A stretch of DNA of 49,378 bases from Paracoccus sp. (in: a-proteobacteria) (GCA_030538425.1 JAUNTZ010000017.1:1-49378); one strand, 5' to 3'. Positions 36,009 to 44,122 are shown, numbered from the stretch's first letter. Notes: generated by a model from the letters alone, not told the origin. Made by a program: numbers and translations.

Positions 36009-36149
36009 TGCATCGGCATCTGGACAGCGCAGAACGGTTTTTGTCCTGCATCCTGCACGATACTGGCTTCTGTACGTTTGAACCAATATGCGTCGTTGTC
36101 TATCTGCGCTTTTGCGCGCCCTTGGGCACCCGCCCCTTGGCCTCTGACC

Positions 36150-36635
36150 ATGCCCTATAGATGGCAGGACAACCCCGGTCGCGCGCGGCTGGTGGCATGG
36201 CCGCACCGCTCATTGCCGCGGCATGGTTTTGTCTGGGTCATCGGGTTGATGGCGGGGTTTCTCAGCCTGCCGCTGCTGGCGGTGACGGGAAGCCCGATCC
36301 TGTGGGGCTTGCTGCCCTTTGCGCTGCTGGCGCTTTGGGGGCTGTGGTTCGCGATCACCCGCAGCTATCGTAGCGGCCAGACGCATGAGGTTCTGCTGCT
36401 CGACACGGGCAGGCTGCACCTGACCCGCCACGATCCGGGGCGCGCGCCGCGCGAATGGCAGGCAAACCCCTATTGGGTGCGCGCCATGATCCGCCCCGGC
36501 CCGGTCGAGGATTATCTGGTCCTGACCGGCGGTGACGAAGGCGGGCGCGCGGTCGAGTTGGGCGCATTCCTGTCGCCCAAGGAGCGCCGCGCCTTGCGCG
36601 ACGAACTGGCCGCCCGGCTTGCCGCGCTGCGCTAG
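36150..36635 (+). CDS. DUF2244 family membrane protein
   Basis: This 161-residue protein is read from the ATG at 36150; the frame upstream is spacer. It opens MPYRWQDNPGRARLVAWPHR, then has two adjacent membrane helices (about 30-70) and a cytosolic domain with YRSGQTHEVLLLDTGRLHLTR and REWQANPYWVRAMIR, the conserved DUF2244 core (W-x-x-NP-x-W-V). It ends in LGAFLSPKERRALRDELAAR. The function is unknown; I recall family members near cytochrome oxidase genes in alphaproteobacteria. It overlaps the stop of the convergent GNAT gene by four bases. Confidence 0.9.
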   Translation: MPYRWQDNPGRARLVAWPHRSLPRHGFVWVIGLMAGFLSLPLLAVTGSPILWGLLPFALLALWGLWFAITRSYRSGQTHEVLLLDTGRLHLTRHDPGRAPREWQANPYWVRAMIRPGPVEDYLVLTGGDEGGRAVELGAFLSPKERRALRDELAARLAALR

Positions 36636-37129
36636 AACAGGCGGCCCATGACAAGCGTATCGACAAAAACCCCCTCGCGCAGGGCGTCGGCGCGCAGCAA
36701 TCCCTCGGTCTCGAAGCCGTGCTTTTCATAAAGCGCAATCGCGGCGGCATTGTCGGCATAGACCTCAAGCTGCAGCTTGCGCAGCCCCAGCCAGTCTCGC
36801 GCCTGCACGATCAGCGCCGACAGCATCGCGTCACCCACCCCGCGCCGCCGGAAATCGTCGCGCACCGCCATGCCAAGCTCCCCGACATGGGCGCGGCGCG
36901 GGTTGGGATTGCCGTTGAGCCCCGCCTCTCCGACGATCCGGTCCCCGGCGACGGCCACGATGCTGACACGCGTATTGCGCGCCGCCAGAATCTTGCGGTT
37001 CGCCTCGACCGACATGAAGGGGCGGCGCAGCGTGCCATGGACGACGCCGGGCATGTTCAGCAATTCGGTCAGCCCGACCGCGTCCTCGGGTTCGAGCGCG
37101 CGCAGGGTAAAAGGGGGGTGGTCACTCAT
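36632..37129 (-). CDS. GNAT N-acetyltransferase, YhhY-like
   Basis: This acetyl-CoA-dependent acetyltransferase of 165 residues starts at 37129 (MSDHPPFTLRALEPEDAVGL); the frame upstream to 37162 runs into a hairpin. LLNMPGVVHGTLRRPF is the YhhY-type N-terminal block. ELGMAVRDDFRRRGVGDAML is the acetyl-CoA loop (RRxGxG/A), and YADNAAAIALYEKHGFETEG is the C-terminal strand-helix. YhhY acts on amino acids and peptides; the substrate here is unknown. Upstream on its strand lies a promoter, a putative leaderless 26-codon micro-ORF and a stem-loop, so expression may be controlled by attenuation or upstream-ORF translation. Confidence 0.88.
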   Translation of the reverse strand: MSDHPPFTLRALEPEDAVGLTELLNMPGVVHGTLRRPFMSVEANRKILAARNTRVSIVAVAGDRIVGEAGLNGNPNPRRAHVGELGMAVRDDFRRRGVGDAMLSALIVQARDWLGLRKLQLEVYADNAAAIALYEKHGFETEGLLRADALREGVFVDTLVMGRLF

Positions 37130-37162
37130 GGTCCGGTCCTGTGGCAAAGCCGCAACCGGCAT

Positions 37163-37197
37163 CCCCGCCGGCAGATGCGGCGGGGCGGAAGGGGGAT
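37163..37197 (-). promoter_or_regulatory. Stem-loop with alternative pairing before GNAT
   Basis: An 8-bp perfect stem, CCCCGCCG/CGGCGGGG (37163-37170 with 37178-37185), lies between the micro-ORF stop and the GNAT start. ATCCCC (37161-37166) can instead pair with GGGGAT (37192-37197), a mutually exclusive fold. No T run follows, so it is not a classical terminator; it may modulate translation or Rho access. Confidence 0.5.
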
Positions 37198-37201
37198 GAT
37201 C

Positions 37202-37282
37202 TCAGACAGCCCCGACCGACCCGCCCAAAGGGAGGAGACGCAGCGCAACGCGCAGGGTCGGGCAGGGAGTGATCGGTGTCAT
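37202..37282 (-). CDS. Putative leaderless leader peptide, 26 aa (cassette 1)
   Basis: This short ORF begins MTPITPCPTLRVALRLLPLG and ends in GSVGAV, 73 bases before the GNAT start. It has six Leu in 26 residues. No Shine-Dalgarno precedes it. Instead the -10 box TATCCT ends six bases before the ATG, so transcription should begin at about the A of the ATG, giving a leaderless message. Two diverged tandem copies upstream keep the same six-base spacing. I infer a regulatory upstream ORF; no experimental support is known to me. Confidence 0.5.
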   Translation of the reverse strand: MTPITPCPTLRVALRLLPLGGSVGAV

Positions 37283-37288
37283 GCGGCG

Positions 37289-37318
37289 AGGATAGTCGGG
37301 TGGGCGCGGGTGTGTAAA
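37289..37318 (-). promoter_or_regulatory. Candidate promoter of GNAT cassette
   Basis: On the minus strand TTTACA (37313-37318) and TATCCT (37289-37294) are separated by 18 bp. The predicted start of transcription coincides with the micro-ORF ATG at 37282. The -35 match is weaker in the two upstream cassettes, suggesting that this one is the active copy. Confidence 0.55.
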
Positions 37319-37361
37319 GGGGTTTGAGAGAGATGGGGTGCCCGCCGCTCAGAGGTAGGAC

Positions 37362-37433
37362 CTAAAAAGCCCTGGCTAGGGCAGGGGCCGGAGAGGAACG
37401 CGCAGGGCCGGGTCTGGGAATAATCCGTGCCAT
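37362..37433 (-). CDS. Putative leader peptide, 23 aa (cassette 2), ending in a terminator
   Basis: This is an ORF of 23 codons, MARIIPRPGPARSSPAPALA then RAF, with TATCCT (37440-37445) six bases before its ATG. Its final codons form the arm of a GCCCT/AGGGC hairpin, and its TAG stop closes the T tract of that terminator (37364-37382). It looks like an attenuator-type leader whose transcript ends within itself. The upstream -35 region is poor. It may be a decayed copy. Confidence 0.4.
   Translation of the reverse strand: MARIIPRPGPARSSPAPALARAF
37364..37382 (-). terminator. Small rho-independent terminator in cassette 2
   Basis: On the minus strand GCCCT-AGCC-AGGGC (37382-37369) is followed by five T (37368-37364). 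It is a compact hairpin overlapping the end of the cassette 2 micro-ORF and would prevent read-through toward cassette 1. Confidence 0.6.
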
Positions 37434-37576
37434 GCGCCAAGGATAGGCGCGCGCAAAAGTGCTTTGAAATGGCTGGCAAAAGCAGGGTGGCGCATCGCAC
37501 AAACATAGTCGCGAAAGCACCGCCAAGACAGAAGGCGCCGTCTAAAGCGCAGTGTCTGGCAAGGCGCAATTCGTTT

Positions 37577-37591
37577 CACGCGCTGAGGATA
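37577..37591 (-). other. Cassette 3 start: -10 box and GTG micro-ORF
   Basis: TATCCT (37586-37591) lies six bases before a GTG at 37579 that opens KRIAPCQTLRFRRRLLSW, similar to the other two leaders. The frame stays open for 67 codons and runs into cassette 2 antisense-free spacer, ending at 37376. The GTG and weak -35 suggest a decayed copy. Confidence 0.35.
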
Positions 37592-37657
37592 GGCGCAGGC
37601 ACGCCTGTAAACGCGACCCCAAATGAGCCAAGAGCGGGCGCAGGTGCGAAAGCGCCC

Positions 37658-37846
37658 TTAATCGTCCTCGGCGGTCTCGGGTAAGTCGTCATGCGGGGTT
37701 GAGGCGAGCTTTTCGAGCTCTTCCTCGGTCATCGACTCATACATCTCGCGAGAGGCGCCTTGCAGGTCGCTGACCTTGCCCTCGCCGCGTTTGGCGGAGA
37801 GGGCGGCACCGGCGGCGCGTTGTTGGGCTTTGGATTTGGCGGCCAT
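37658..37846 (-). CDS. DUF3008 family small basic/acidic protein
   Basis: This 62-residue protein starts at the ATG at 37846, after AAAGGGGTTCACC. The Lys/Ala-rich first half (MAAKSKAQQRAAGAALSAKR) and acidic second half (YESMTEEELEKLASTPHDDL) are the DUF3008 pattern. The function is unknown; the composition suggests an intrinsically disordered, perhaps nucleic-acid-associated stress protein. The frame upstream of 37846 to 38032 overlaps prpE and an inverted repeat and is not used. Confidence 0.88.
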   Translation of the reverse strand: MAAKSKAQQRAAGAALSAKRGEGKVSDLQGASREMYESMTEEELEKLASTPHDDLPETAEDD

Positions 37847-37900
37847 GGTGAACCCCTTTCTGCCAAACCAACGCCCCGCCGCCGCTGGCGTTCCAAAGAT

Positions 37901-37958
37901 AAGTATTTCAGCACAGAAGAAGGCGATTTGCCCTGCGCTTCTTCTGTGCGAAATACTT
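37901..37958. terminator. Long inverted repeat downstream of prpE
   Basis: AAGTATTTCAGCACAGAAGAA (from 37901) is matched in reverse complement by TTCTTCTGTGCGAAATACTT (37939-37958), about 21 pairs with one bulged base and a ~16-base loop. No T run follows on the minus strand, but such a stem could stop or protect the prpE transcript. The right arm leads into the recurrent CCGCCGGAGGC motif. Confidence 0.6.
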
Positions 37959-37982
37959 CCGCCGGAGGCGACTTTGGCGCCG

Positions 37983-39875
37983 TCAGCCTTTCTGCGCAAG
38001 CCCGATGCCGCGCAGGGACTGGGCCAGTTCATCGAGAATTGCCGGATCGTCGATGGTCGCGGGGGCCGTCACATCCTCTCCATCGGCAAGCTTGGCCATG
38101 GTCGCCCGCAGGATCTTGCCCGAGCGGGTTTTCGGCAGCCGGTCCACCACCACGGCCAGCTTGAACGCCGCCACGGGGCCGATCTTGTCGCGCACCAGCT
38201 TTACGACGTCTTTCGCGACCTGCTCGGGCGCGGTCTGCGCGCCTTTCTTGAGGCAAAGGAAGCCAAGCGGAGCCTGACCTTTCAGCGTGTCGGCAATGCC
38301 CACGACGGCGCATTCGGCGACGTCAGGATGGGTGGCCAGAACCTCTTCCATCGCGCCGGTGGACAGCCGGTGGCCCGCGACGTTGATCACGTCATCGGTG
38401 CGCGCCATGATATAGATATAGCCGTCCTCGTCGATATAGCCCGCATCGCCGGTCTCATAATAGCCGGGGAAGTGGTCAAGATAGGATTTGCGGAACCGTT
38501 CCTCGGCATTCCACAAAGTCGGCAGAGTGCCGGGCGGCAAGGGCAGCTTGATCGCGATGGCGCCCAATTCGCCCGCCGCGACCGGCTCACCCGCCTCATC
38601 AAGCACCTGCACGTCATGGCCGGGCATCGGCAGCGAGGGTGAGCCCTTTTTCACCGGCAGCAATTCCGCGCCGAACGGGTTGGCGGCAATCGCCCAGCCG
38701 GTCTCGGTCTGCCACCAGTGATCCAGAACCGGCACGCCCAGATGCTCCTCTGTCCAGGCGATGGTTTCGGGATCGGCCCGTTCTCCCGCCAGAAACACAG
38801 CCTGCAAGGATGAGATGTCGAATTTCTTGACGAACTCACCCTCGGGGTCCTCGCGGCGGATCGCGCGGATGGCGGTGGGGGCGGTGAAGAAGGACTTGAC
38901 CTTGAAGTTCTGGATCACCCGCCAGAAGGTGCCCGCGTCAGGCGTGCCGACGGGCTTCCCCTCAAACACGATGGTCGTCGCCCCGGCGATGAGCGGGCCG
39001 TAGCAGATATAGGAATGGCCCACGACCCAACCCACATCCGAGGCCGTCCACATCACATCCCCGGCGTCGATCCCATAGATATTCTTGACCGTCCATGACA
39101 GTGCGACAAGCTGGCCCGCAGTATGGCGCACCACGCCCTTGGGATTGCCGGTCGTGCCCGACGTGTAAAGGATATAGGCCGGGTGGTTGCCCTCAACCGG
39201 GACACATTCGGCGGGCTCAACCCCGTATTGAAAGCTGTGCCACGCCACATCGCGACCGGGCGTCAGTTCCGCGACCTCTTGTTCGCGTTGCAGGATCACG
39301 CAGAAATCGGGCTTGTGGCTGGCCATGTCGATGGCCGCATCCATCAGCGGTTTGTAATGGACCACGCGCCCCGGCTCCAACCCGCAAGAGGCGGCAATGA
39401 TCGCCTTGGGCTTGGCATCGTCGATGCGGGCGGCCAGTTCCTTGGCCGCAAAGCCGCCGAACACGACCGAATGGATCGCACCCAGACGCGCGCAGGCCAG
39501 CATTGCCTCGACCGCCTCGGCGACCATGGGCATATAGATCACCACCCGGTCGCCCTTTTCCACGCCCTTGGCGCGCAGCGCGCCGGCAAGGCTGGCGACG
39601 CGGGTTTGCAGGTCGCGATAGGTGATGCCCTTCATCGACAGCGTGATGGGCGAGGCGTGATAGATCGCAATCTGGTCGCCGCGCCCGGCCTCGACATGGC
39701 GGTCCACCGCGTTCCAGCAGGTGTTGACCATCGCATCGGCAAACCATTCGCCCGCCGGGCCTTGGTCGAAAAAGGCGCGGCTGGGCGGCTTGTCCCAGTC
39801 CACGGCCTGAGCGGCCTCCATCCAGAACGCTTCCGGGTCGGCCTTCCACTGATTATAAATGTCACGATATGCCAT
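37983..39875 (-). CDS. prpE: Propionate--CoA ligase (PrpE-type acyl-CoA synthetase)
   Basis: This AMP-forming acyl-CoA synthetase of 630 residues activates propionate (and often acetate) to the CoA ester. The N-terminal ACAS domain (MAYRDIYNQWKADPEAFWME) is followed by the AMP-binding signature YILYTSGTTGNPKGVVRHT. Later come WWQTETGW, YYETGDAGYIDEDGYIYIMA and the C-terminal lysine motif KTRSGKILR, a known acetylation site. The closest memory match is alphaproteobacterial PrpE rather than Acs. Together with mce in this window it fits growth on propionate through methylmalonyl-CoA. Confidence 0.9.
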   Translation of the reverse strand: MAYRDIYNQWKADPEAFWMEAAQAVDWDKPPSRAFFDQGPAGEWFADAMVNTCWNAVDRHVEAGRGDQIAIYHASPITLSMKGITYRDLQTRVASLAGALRAKGVEKGDRVVIYMPMVAEAVEAMLACARLGAIHSVVFGGFAAKELAARIDDAKPKAIIAASCGLEPGRVVHYKPLMDAAIDMASHKPDFCVILQREQEVAELTPGRDVAWHSFQYGVEPAECVPVEGNHPAYILYTSGTTGNPKGVVRHTAGQLVALSWTVKNIYGIDAGDVMWTASDVGWVVGHSYICYGPLIAGATTIVFEGKPVGTPDAGTFWRVIQNFKVKSFFTAPTAIRAIRREDPEGEFVKKFDISSLQAVFLAGERADPETIAWTEEHLGVPVLDHWWQTETGWAIAANPFGAELLPVKKGSPSLPMPGHDVQVLDEAGEPVAAGELGAIAIKLPLPPGTLPTLWNAEERFRKSYLDHFPGYYETGDAGYIDEDGYIYIMARTDDVINVAGHRLSTGAMEEVLATHPDVAECAVVGIADTLKGQAPLGFLCLKKGAQTAPEQVAKDVVKLVRDKIGPVAAFKLAVVVDRLPKTRSGKILRATMAKLADGEDVTAPATIDDPAILDELAQSLRGIGLAQKG

Positions 39876-39988
39876 GCGCCCCTCCCCTGACTTATGGCTT
39901 GTTACTCTTTACGCGGCAGTGCCGCAATAAAAATGCTGCACCGCAGATAAACCTGTTTTGCGCGCGGCGATTTGATCTAAGTCATGCC

Positions 39989-42268
39989 TCAGCCATATTG
40001 TGCGACCGGAGTGCCTGCCAAAGCACTGATATTCAGCAGCCCGCGTGCGGTGATCGAGGGGGTCACAATATGGGCGCGGTTGCCCATGCCCATCAGGATC
40101 GGCCCGACCTCAAGCCCGTTTGCCTTGGTTTTCAGGATGTTGCGCACGCCCGAGGCGGTGTCGGTGCCGGAAAAGATCAGCGCATTGGCCTTGCCGTCCA
40201 GCTTTGATCCGGGGAAGAGCCGGTCGCGGATCACGGGATCAAGGGCCGCGTCGATATGCATCTCGCCCTCGAACAGGAAATCGACCCGGCGTTCCTCAAG
40301 GATGCGCATCGCCTCGCGCATCCGCCGCCCCGATTCGGTGTCGAGATTGCCGAATTGCGAATGGCAGCACAAAGCCACGCGCGGCTCCAGCCCAAAGCGG
40401 CGGATATGCCGCGCCGCGCCGATGGCGGCATCGGCTATCTGGGCGGGGCTCGGCTCGTGGTTGACCTGCGTATCGGCCACGAAAATCGGCCCGTCTTCCA
40501 GAATCATCATCGACAGCGCGCCGACCGGATCAAGCCCGTCCCGCGCAAGGATCTGGCGGATATAGTTGAGATGCCAGCTATATTGCCCAAAGGTGCCGCA
40601 GATCAGGCTGTCGGCCTCACCGCGATGGACCATGACCGCGCCAATCGCGGTGGTGTTGGTGCGCATGATCGCGCGGGCAATGTCGGGGGTGACGCCGCGC
40701 CGTGCCATCAGGTGATGATAGGTTTCCCAGTAATCGCGATAGCGCGGGTCGTTTTCGGGGTTCACGATCTGGAAGTCGCGGCCCGGACGGATCGGCAGGC
40801 CCGCGCGTTCGGCCCGCATCTCGATCACCTCGGGGCGGCCGATCAGGATCGGCGTTTCGGTCGTGTCCTCAAGAATGGCATTGGCCGCGCGCAGCACGCG
40901 TTCATCCTCACCCTCGGCGAAGACCAGACGGCGGGTTTCCTTGGCCGCCGCCTCAAAAACCGGGCGCATGATCAGCGCCGAGCGGAAGACAGAGCCGTCG
41001 AGTTTCTGCTTATACGCCTCCAGATCCTCGATCGGGCGGGTGGCCACGCCCGATTCCATCGCGGCGCGGGCCACGGCGGAAGAGACGACCCCGATCAGGC
41101 GCGGATCAAAGGGCTTGGGGATCAGATATTCCGGGCCAAAGCTCAGCTTTTCGCCGCGATAGGCGGCGGCGGCCTCAGCCGTGGTGGTGGCGCGGGCAAG
41201 GGCCGCGATGCCCTCGATACAGGCCAGCTGCATCGCATCGTTGATCTGGGTCGCGCCCACATCCAACGCGCCGCGAAAGATGAAGGGAAAGCACAGCACA
41301 TTGTTCACCTGATTGGGAAAATCGCTGCGCCCGGTGGCAATGACCGCATCCGGCGCGACCTCTTTGGCCAGATCGGGCATGATTTCGGGTGTGGGGTTGG
41401 CAAGCGCGAAAATCACCGGGCGGGCGGCCATTTTCGCGACCATCTCCTGCGTCAGAACGCCCGGGCCAGAGAGGCCAAGGAACAGATCCGCACCCGCAAT
41501 CACCTCATCAAGCGTCCGCATCGCGCTGTCTTGCGCGAAGGCCGCCTTTTGCGGGGTCATCTCAACCTCGCGGCCCTGATAGACCAGCCCGGCAATATCG
41601 CAGAGCCAGACATTTTCCCGCCGCACGCCCAGTTTCAGCAGCATGTTCAGGCAGGCAATCCCCGCCGCGCCGCCGCCGGTCGAGACGATCTTGATATCCT
41701 CGAACCGCTTGCCAACCACGCGCAGCGCGTTGGTCGCCGCCGCCCCCACCACGATGGCGGTGCCGTGCTGATCGTCGTGAAAGACCGGAATGTTCATCCG
41801 CTGGCGGCAGAGCTCCTCAACGATGAAACAGTCGGGGGCCTTGATATCCTCAAGGTTGATCGCGCCAAAGGTCGGCTCTAGCGCGCAGACGATATCGGCC
41901 AGACGCTCGGGATCGGTTTCGGCGACCTCAAGATCGAAACAGTCGATATTGGCGAATTTCTTGAACAGAACCGCCTTGCCTTCCATCACCGGCTTGGAGG
42001 CAAGCGGGCCGATATTGCCAAGCCCCAGAACCGCCGTGCCGTTCGAGACCACCGCCACCAGATTGCCGCGCGCGGTATAACGCGCCGCATCGGCGGGCTC
42101 GGCCTTGATCTCCAGGCAGGCTTCGGCGACGCCGGGGCTATAGGCGCGCGCCAGATCACGGCCATTGGCAAGCGGCTTGGTCGCGCGAACCTCAAGTTTG
42201 CCGGGGCGCGGGAACTCATGGTAATCAAGTGCCGCCTGTTTCAGGTTTTCCTGCCGCCGCTCTTCCAT
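39989..42268 (-). CDS. maeB: NADP-dependent malic enzyme (MaeB, with phosphotransacetylase-like domain)
   Basis: This is a 759-residue fusion. The malic enzyme part (about 1-430) shows [40 protein letters not shown], the metal-site [11 protein letters not shown] and the NADP fold [16 protein letters not shown]. The C-terminal phosphate acetyltransferase-like part (about 430-759) ends with [20 protein letters not shown]; in the characterised family this domain is regulatory and binds acetyl-CoA. It decarboxylates malate to pyruvate, supplying NADPH and feeding gluconeogenesis from C2-C4 acids. It lies upstream of prpE on the same strand with a 113-bp gap. Confidence 0.95.
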   Translation of the reverse strand: MEERRQENLKQAALDYHEFPRPGKLEVRATKPLANGRDLARAYSPGVAEACLEIKAEPADAARYTARGNLVAVVSNGTAVLGLGNIGPLASKPVMEGKAVLFKKFANIDCFDLEVAETDPERLADIVCALEPTFGAINLEDIKAPDCFIVEELCRQRMNIPVFHDDQHGTAIVVGAAATNALRVVGKRFEDIKIVSTGGGAAGIACLNMLLKLGVRRENVWLCDIAGLVYQGREVEMTPQKAAFAQDSAMRTLDEVIAGADLFLGLSGPGVLTQEMVAKMAARPVIFALANPTPEIMPDLAKEVAPDAVIATGRSDFPNQVNNVLCFPFIFRGALDVGATQINDAMQLACIEGIAALARATTTAEAAAAYRGEKLSFGPEYLIPKPFDPRLIGVVSSAVARAAMESGVATRPIEDLEAYKQKLDGSVFRSALIMRPVFEAAAKETRRLVFAEGEDERVLRAANAILEDTTETPILIGRPEVIEMRAERAGLPIRPGRDFQIVNPENDPRYRDYWETYHHLMARRGVTPDIARAIMRTNTTAIGAVMVHRGEADSLICGTFGQYSWHLNYIRQILARDGLDPVGALSMMILEDGPIFVADTQVNHEPSPAQIADAAIGAARHIRRFGLEPRVALCCHSQFGNLDTESGRRMREAMRILEERRVDFLFEGEMHIDAALDPVIRDRLFPGSKLDGKANALIFSGTDTASGVRNILKTKANGLEVGPILMGMGNRAHIVTPSITARGLLNISALAGTPVAQYG

Positions 42269-42419
42269 CTGCCCGCCCTTTGTCCGTGCTTTATCCGTGT
42301 GCCGATAGTTCAGCGTTAAACCATCTTGGCTTGCGGCTCACAAGGGTTTGCTTTGAAGGGCGCTTGCATCATCGGGCGGGCGGGCGCAAACTTGGGCGGT
42401 TCTGATGCCGGAGATTGCC

Positions 42420-42815
42420 ATGTCATGCCTTGATGCCGCACGCGAGGTCCGCGAGGCCGCCTATGCGCCCTATTCGCGTTTCAAGGTCGGCGCGGCGGTG
42501 CGCGGGGCCTCGGGTCGGATTTACCGGGGCTGCAATGTCGAGAATGTCGCCTATCCCGAAGGCACCTGCGCCGAGGCGGGCGCGATTGCCGCCATGGTCG
42601 CGGCAGGCGAAACCGAGCTGGTCGAGGTCGCCGTGATCGCCGACAGCCCCAGCCCGGTGCCGCCCTGCGGCGGCTGCCGCCAAAAGCTGGCCGAGTTCGG
42701 CCGCGGTGAAACGCCCGTGCTTCTGGCCACCACCGGCGGCGTGACTTTGGCCACCACGATTGGCGAATTGCTGCCGGGCCGGTTTGAGATCTCCCACATG
42801 ACCGCCAAGGGATGA
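42420..42815 (+). CDS. cdd: Cytidine deaminase
   Basis: This zinc enzyme converts (deoxy)cytidine to (deoxy)uridine. Start 42420 gives 131 residues and is preceded by CCGGAGATTGCC; the in-frame ATG at 42405 overlaps that site. Zinc and catalysis are provided by Cys50-Ala-Glu52 in GTCAEAGAI and Cys83/Cys86 in PPCGGCR. YSRFKVGAAV and RGCNVENVAYPE bind the nucleoside. It is the first gene of a five-gene nucleoside salvage run; its stop overlaps the deoA start (ATGA). Confidence 0.95.
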   Translation: MSCLDAAREVREAAYAPYSRFKVGAAVRGASGRIYRGCNVENVAYPEGTCAEAGAIAAMVAAGETELVEVAVIADSPSPVPPCGGCRQKLAEFGRGETPVLLATTGGVTLATTIGELLPGRFEISHMTAKG

Positions 42816-44122
42816 GCGACGCGCGCAGCATCATCGCCGCCATTCGCGACGGCAAGGGGCTGAGTGCCGGTGATGCCGCATGGTTCGCGCGCGGTCTGGC
42901 GGATGGCACGGTCGAGGATGCGCAGGCGGGCGCCTTTGCCATGGCGGTGTTCCTGCGCGGTCTGGATGAGGCCGGGCGGGTGGCGCTGACCGAAGGGATG
43001 CGCGATTCGGGGCGGGTGATGGACTGGGATCTGCCCGGCCCGGTTCTGGACAAACATTCGACTGGCGGGGTGGGCGACAGCACCTCGATGATCCTTGCGC
43101 CTGCGCTTGCGGCCTGCGGGGCCTATGTGCCGATGATCTCGGGGCGCGGGCTGGGCCATACCGGCGGCACGCTTGACAAGCTGGAAGCGATTCCGGGCTA
43201 TCGCCATGATGTCGGCAAAGCGCGGCTGGATGCGATCTTGCGCGATTGCGGCTGCGCGATCATCGGCGCAACCGATGACATCGCGCCCGCCGACCGCAGG
43301 CTTTACGCGGTGCGCGATGTCACGGCCAGCGTGGAAAGCGTCGATCTGATCACCGCCTCGATCCTGTCGAAAAAGCTGGCGGCGGGGTTGGGGGCGTTGG
43401 TGCTGGACGTGAAATGCGGCTCGGGCGCGTTCATGGCGGACCGCTCGGCGGCGCAGCGGCTGGCCCGGGCGCTTGTCTCGACGGCGAATGGCGCGGGCTG
43501 TCGCTGTTCGGCGCTGTTGACGGATATGAACAGCCCGCTTGGCCGGACGGCGGGCAACGCGGTTGAGATCCGCGAGAACATCGCCCATCTGACCGAGCCC
43601 GCAGCCCATGCCGAGACCCCGCTGATGCAGGTCACCGTTGCGCTTGGCGGTGAGGCTCTGGCTCTGGCGGGGCTTGCGGCGGATGCGGGCGAGGGTGCTG
43701 CGCGGATCACCCGGGCCATTCAATCCGGCGCGGCGGCTGAGCGATTCGCCCGAATGATTGCGGCCCTTGGCGGGCCCGCCGATCTGCTGGACGCGCCCGC
43801 GCGGCATCTGCCCCTGACCGACCCGCTCGATGTCGCGCCGCAGGGCCGTTTCGTCGCCGCCATCAACACCCGCGCCTTGGGCGAGGCGGTGGTCCGTCTG
43901 GGCGGCGGGCGGCTGCGGCAGGGCGACCGGATCGACCCGCGTGTAGGGCTGGCGGAGCTGCCGCGCGTGGGCGACGATCTGGAGGGCCGCCCCCTTGCGC
44001 GCATCCACGCCGCCAATGCGGATGATGCGGCGATGGCGCAGGAAATGCTGGCCCACGCGATTACCTATAGCGACACGCCGGTGCCCCCCGATCCGCTGAT
44101 CCTTGAACGGATAGACATATGA
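42812..44122 (+). CDS. deoA: Thymidine phosphorylase
   Basis: The enzyme splits thymidine or deoxyuridine with phosphate into base and deoxyribose-1-phosphate. Its 436 residues are the usual length. The phosphate loop KHSTGGVGDS lies at 81-90, followed by PMISGRGLGHTGGTLDKLE, the glycine signature. A C-terminal alpha/beta domain ends with the PLARIHAANADDA barrel-sandwich motif. Start and stop both overlap neighbours by four bases, so the run is translationally coupled. Confidence 0.96.
   Translation: MSDARSIIAAIRDGKGLSAGDAAWFARGLADGTVEDAQAGAFAMAVFLRGLDEAGRVALTEGMRDSGRVMDWDLPGPVLDKHSTGGVGDSTSMILAPALAACGAYVPMISGRGLGHTGGTLDKLEAIPGYRHDVGKARLDAILRDCGCAIIGATDDIAPADRRLYAVRDVTASVESVDLITASILSKKLAAGLGALVLDVKCGSGAFMADRSAAQRLARALVSTANGAGCRCSALLTDMNSPLGRTAGNAVEIRENIAHLTEPAAHAETPLMQVTVALGGEALALAGLAADAGEGAARITRAIQSGAAAERFARMIAALGGPADLLDAPARHLPLTDPLDVAPQGRFVAAINTRALGEAVVRLGGGRLRQGDRIDPRVGLAELPRVGDDLEGRPLARIHAANADDAAMAQEMLAHAITYSDTPVPPDPLILERIDI

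Larger units (their letters stand above)
37202..37591 (-). repeat. Three tandem ~150-bp promoter/micro-ORF cassettes
   Basis: Start codons at 37282, 37433 and 37579 (minus strand) are spaced 151 and 146 bp. Each is preceded at exactly six bases by TATCCT and followed by related codons: MTPITPCPTLR, MARIIPRPGPAR, (V)KRIAPCQTLR. GCGCAG blocks (near 37250, 37400 and 37546) and CTCAGA at 37201 and 37348 confirm the register. Divergence is substantial, so the duplications are old or fast-evolving. The array fills the spacer between DUF3008 and the GNAT gene. Confidence 0.7.

Noticed and set aside
37983-39875. prpE considered as acetyl-CoA synthetase acs
   Set aside because: Length (630) and blocks match PrpE better; substrate overlap is still possible.
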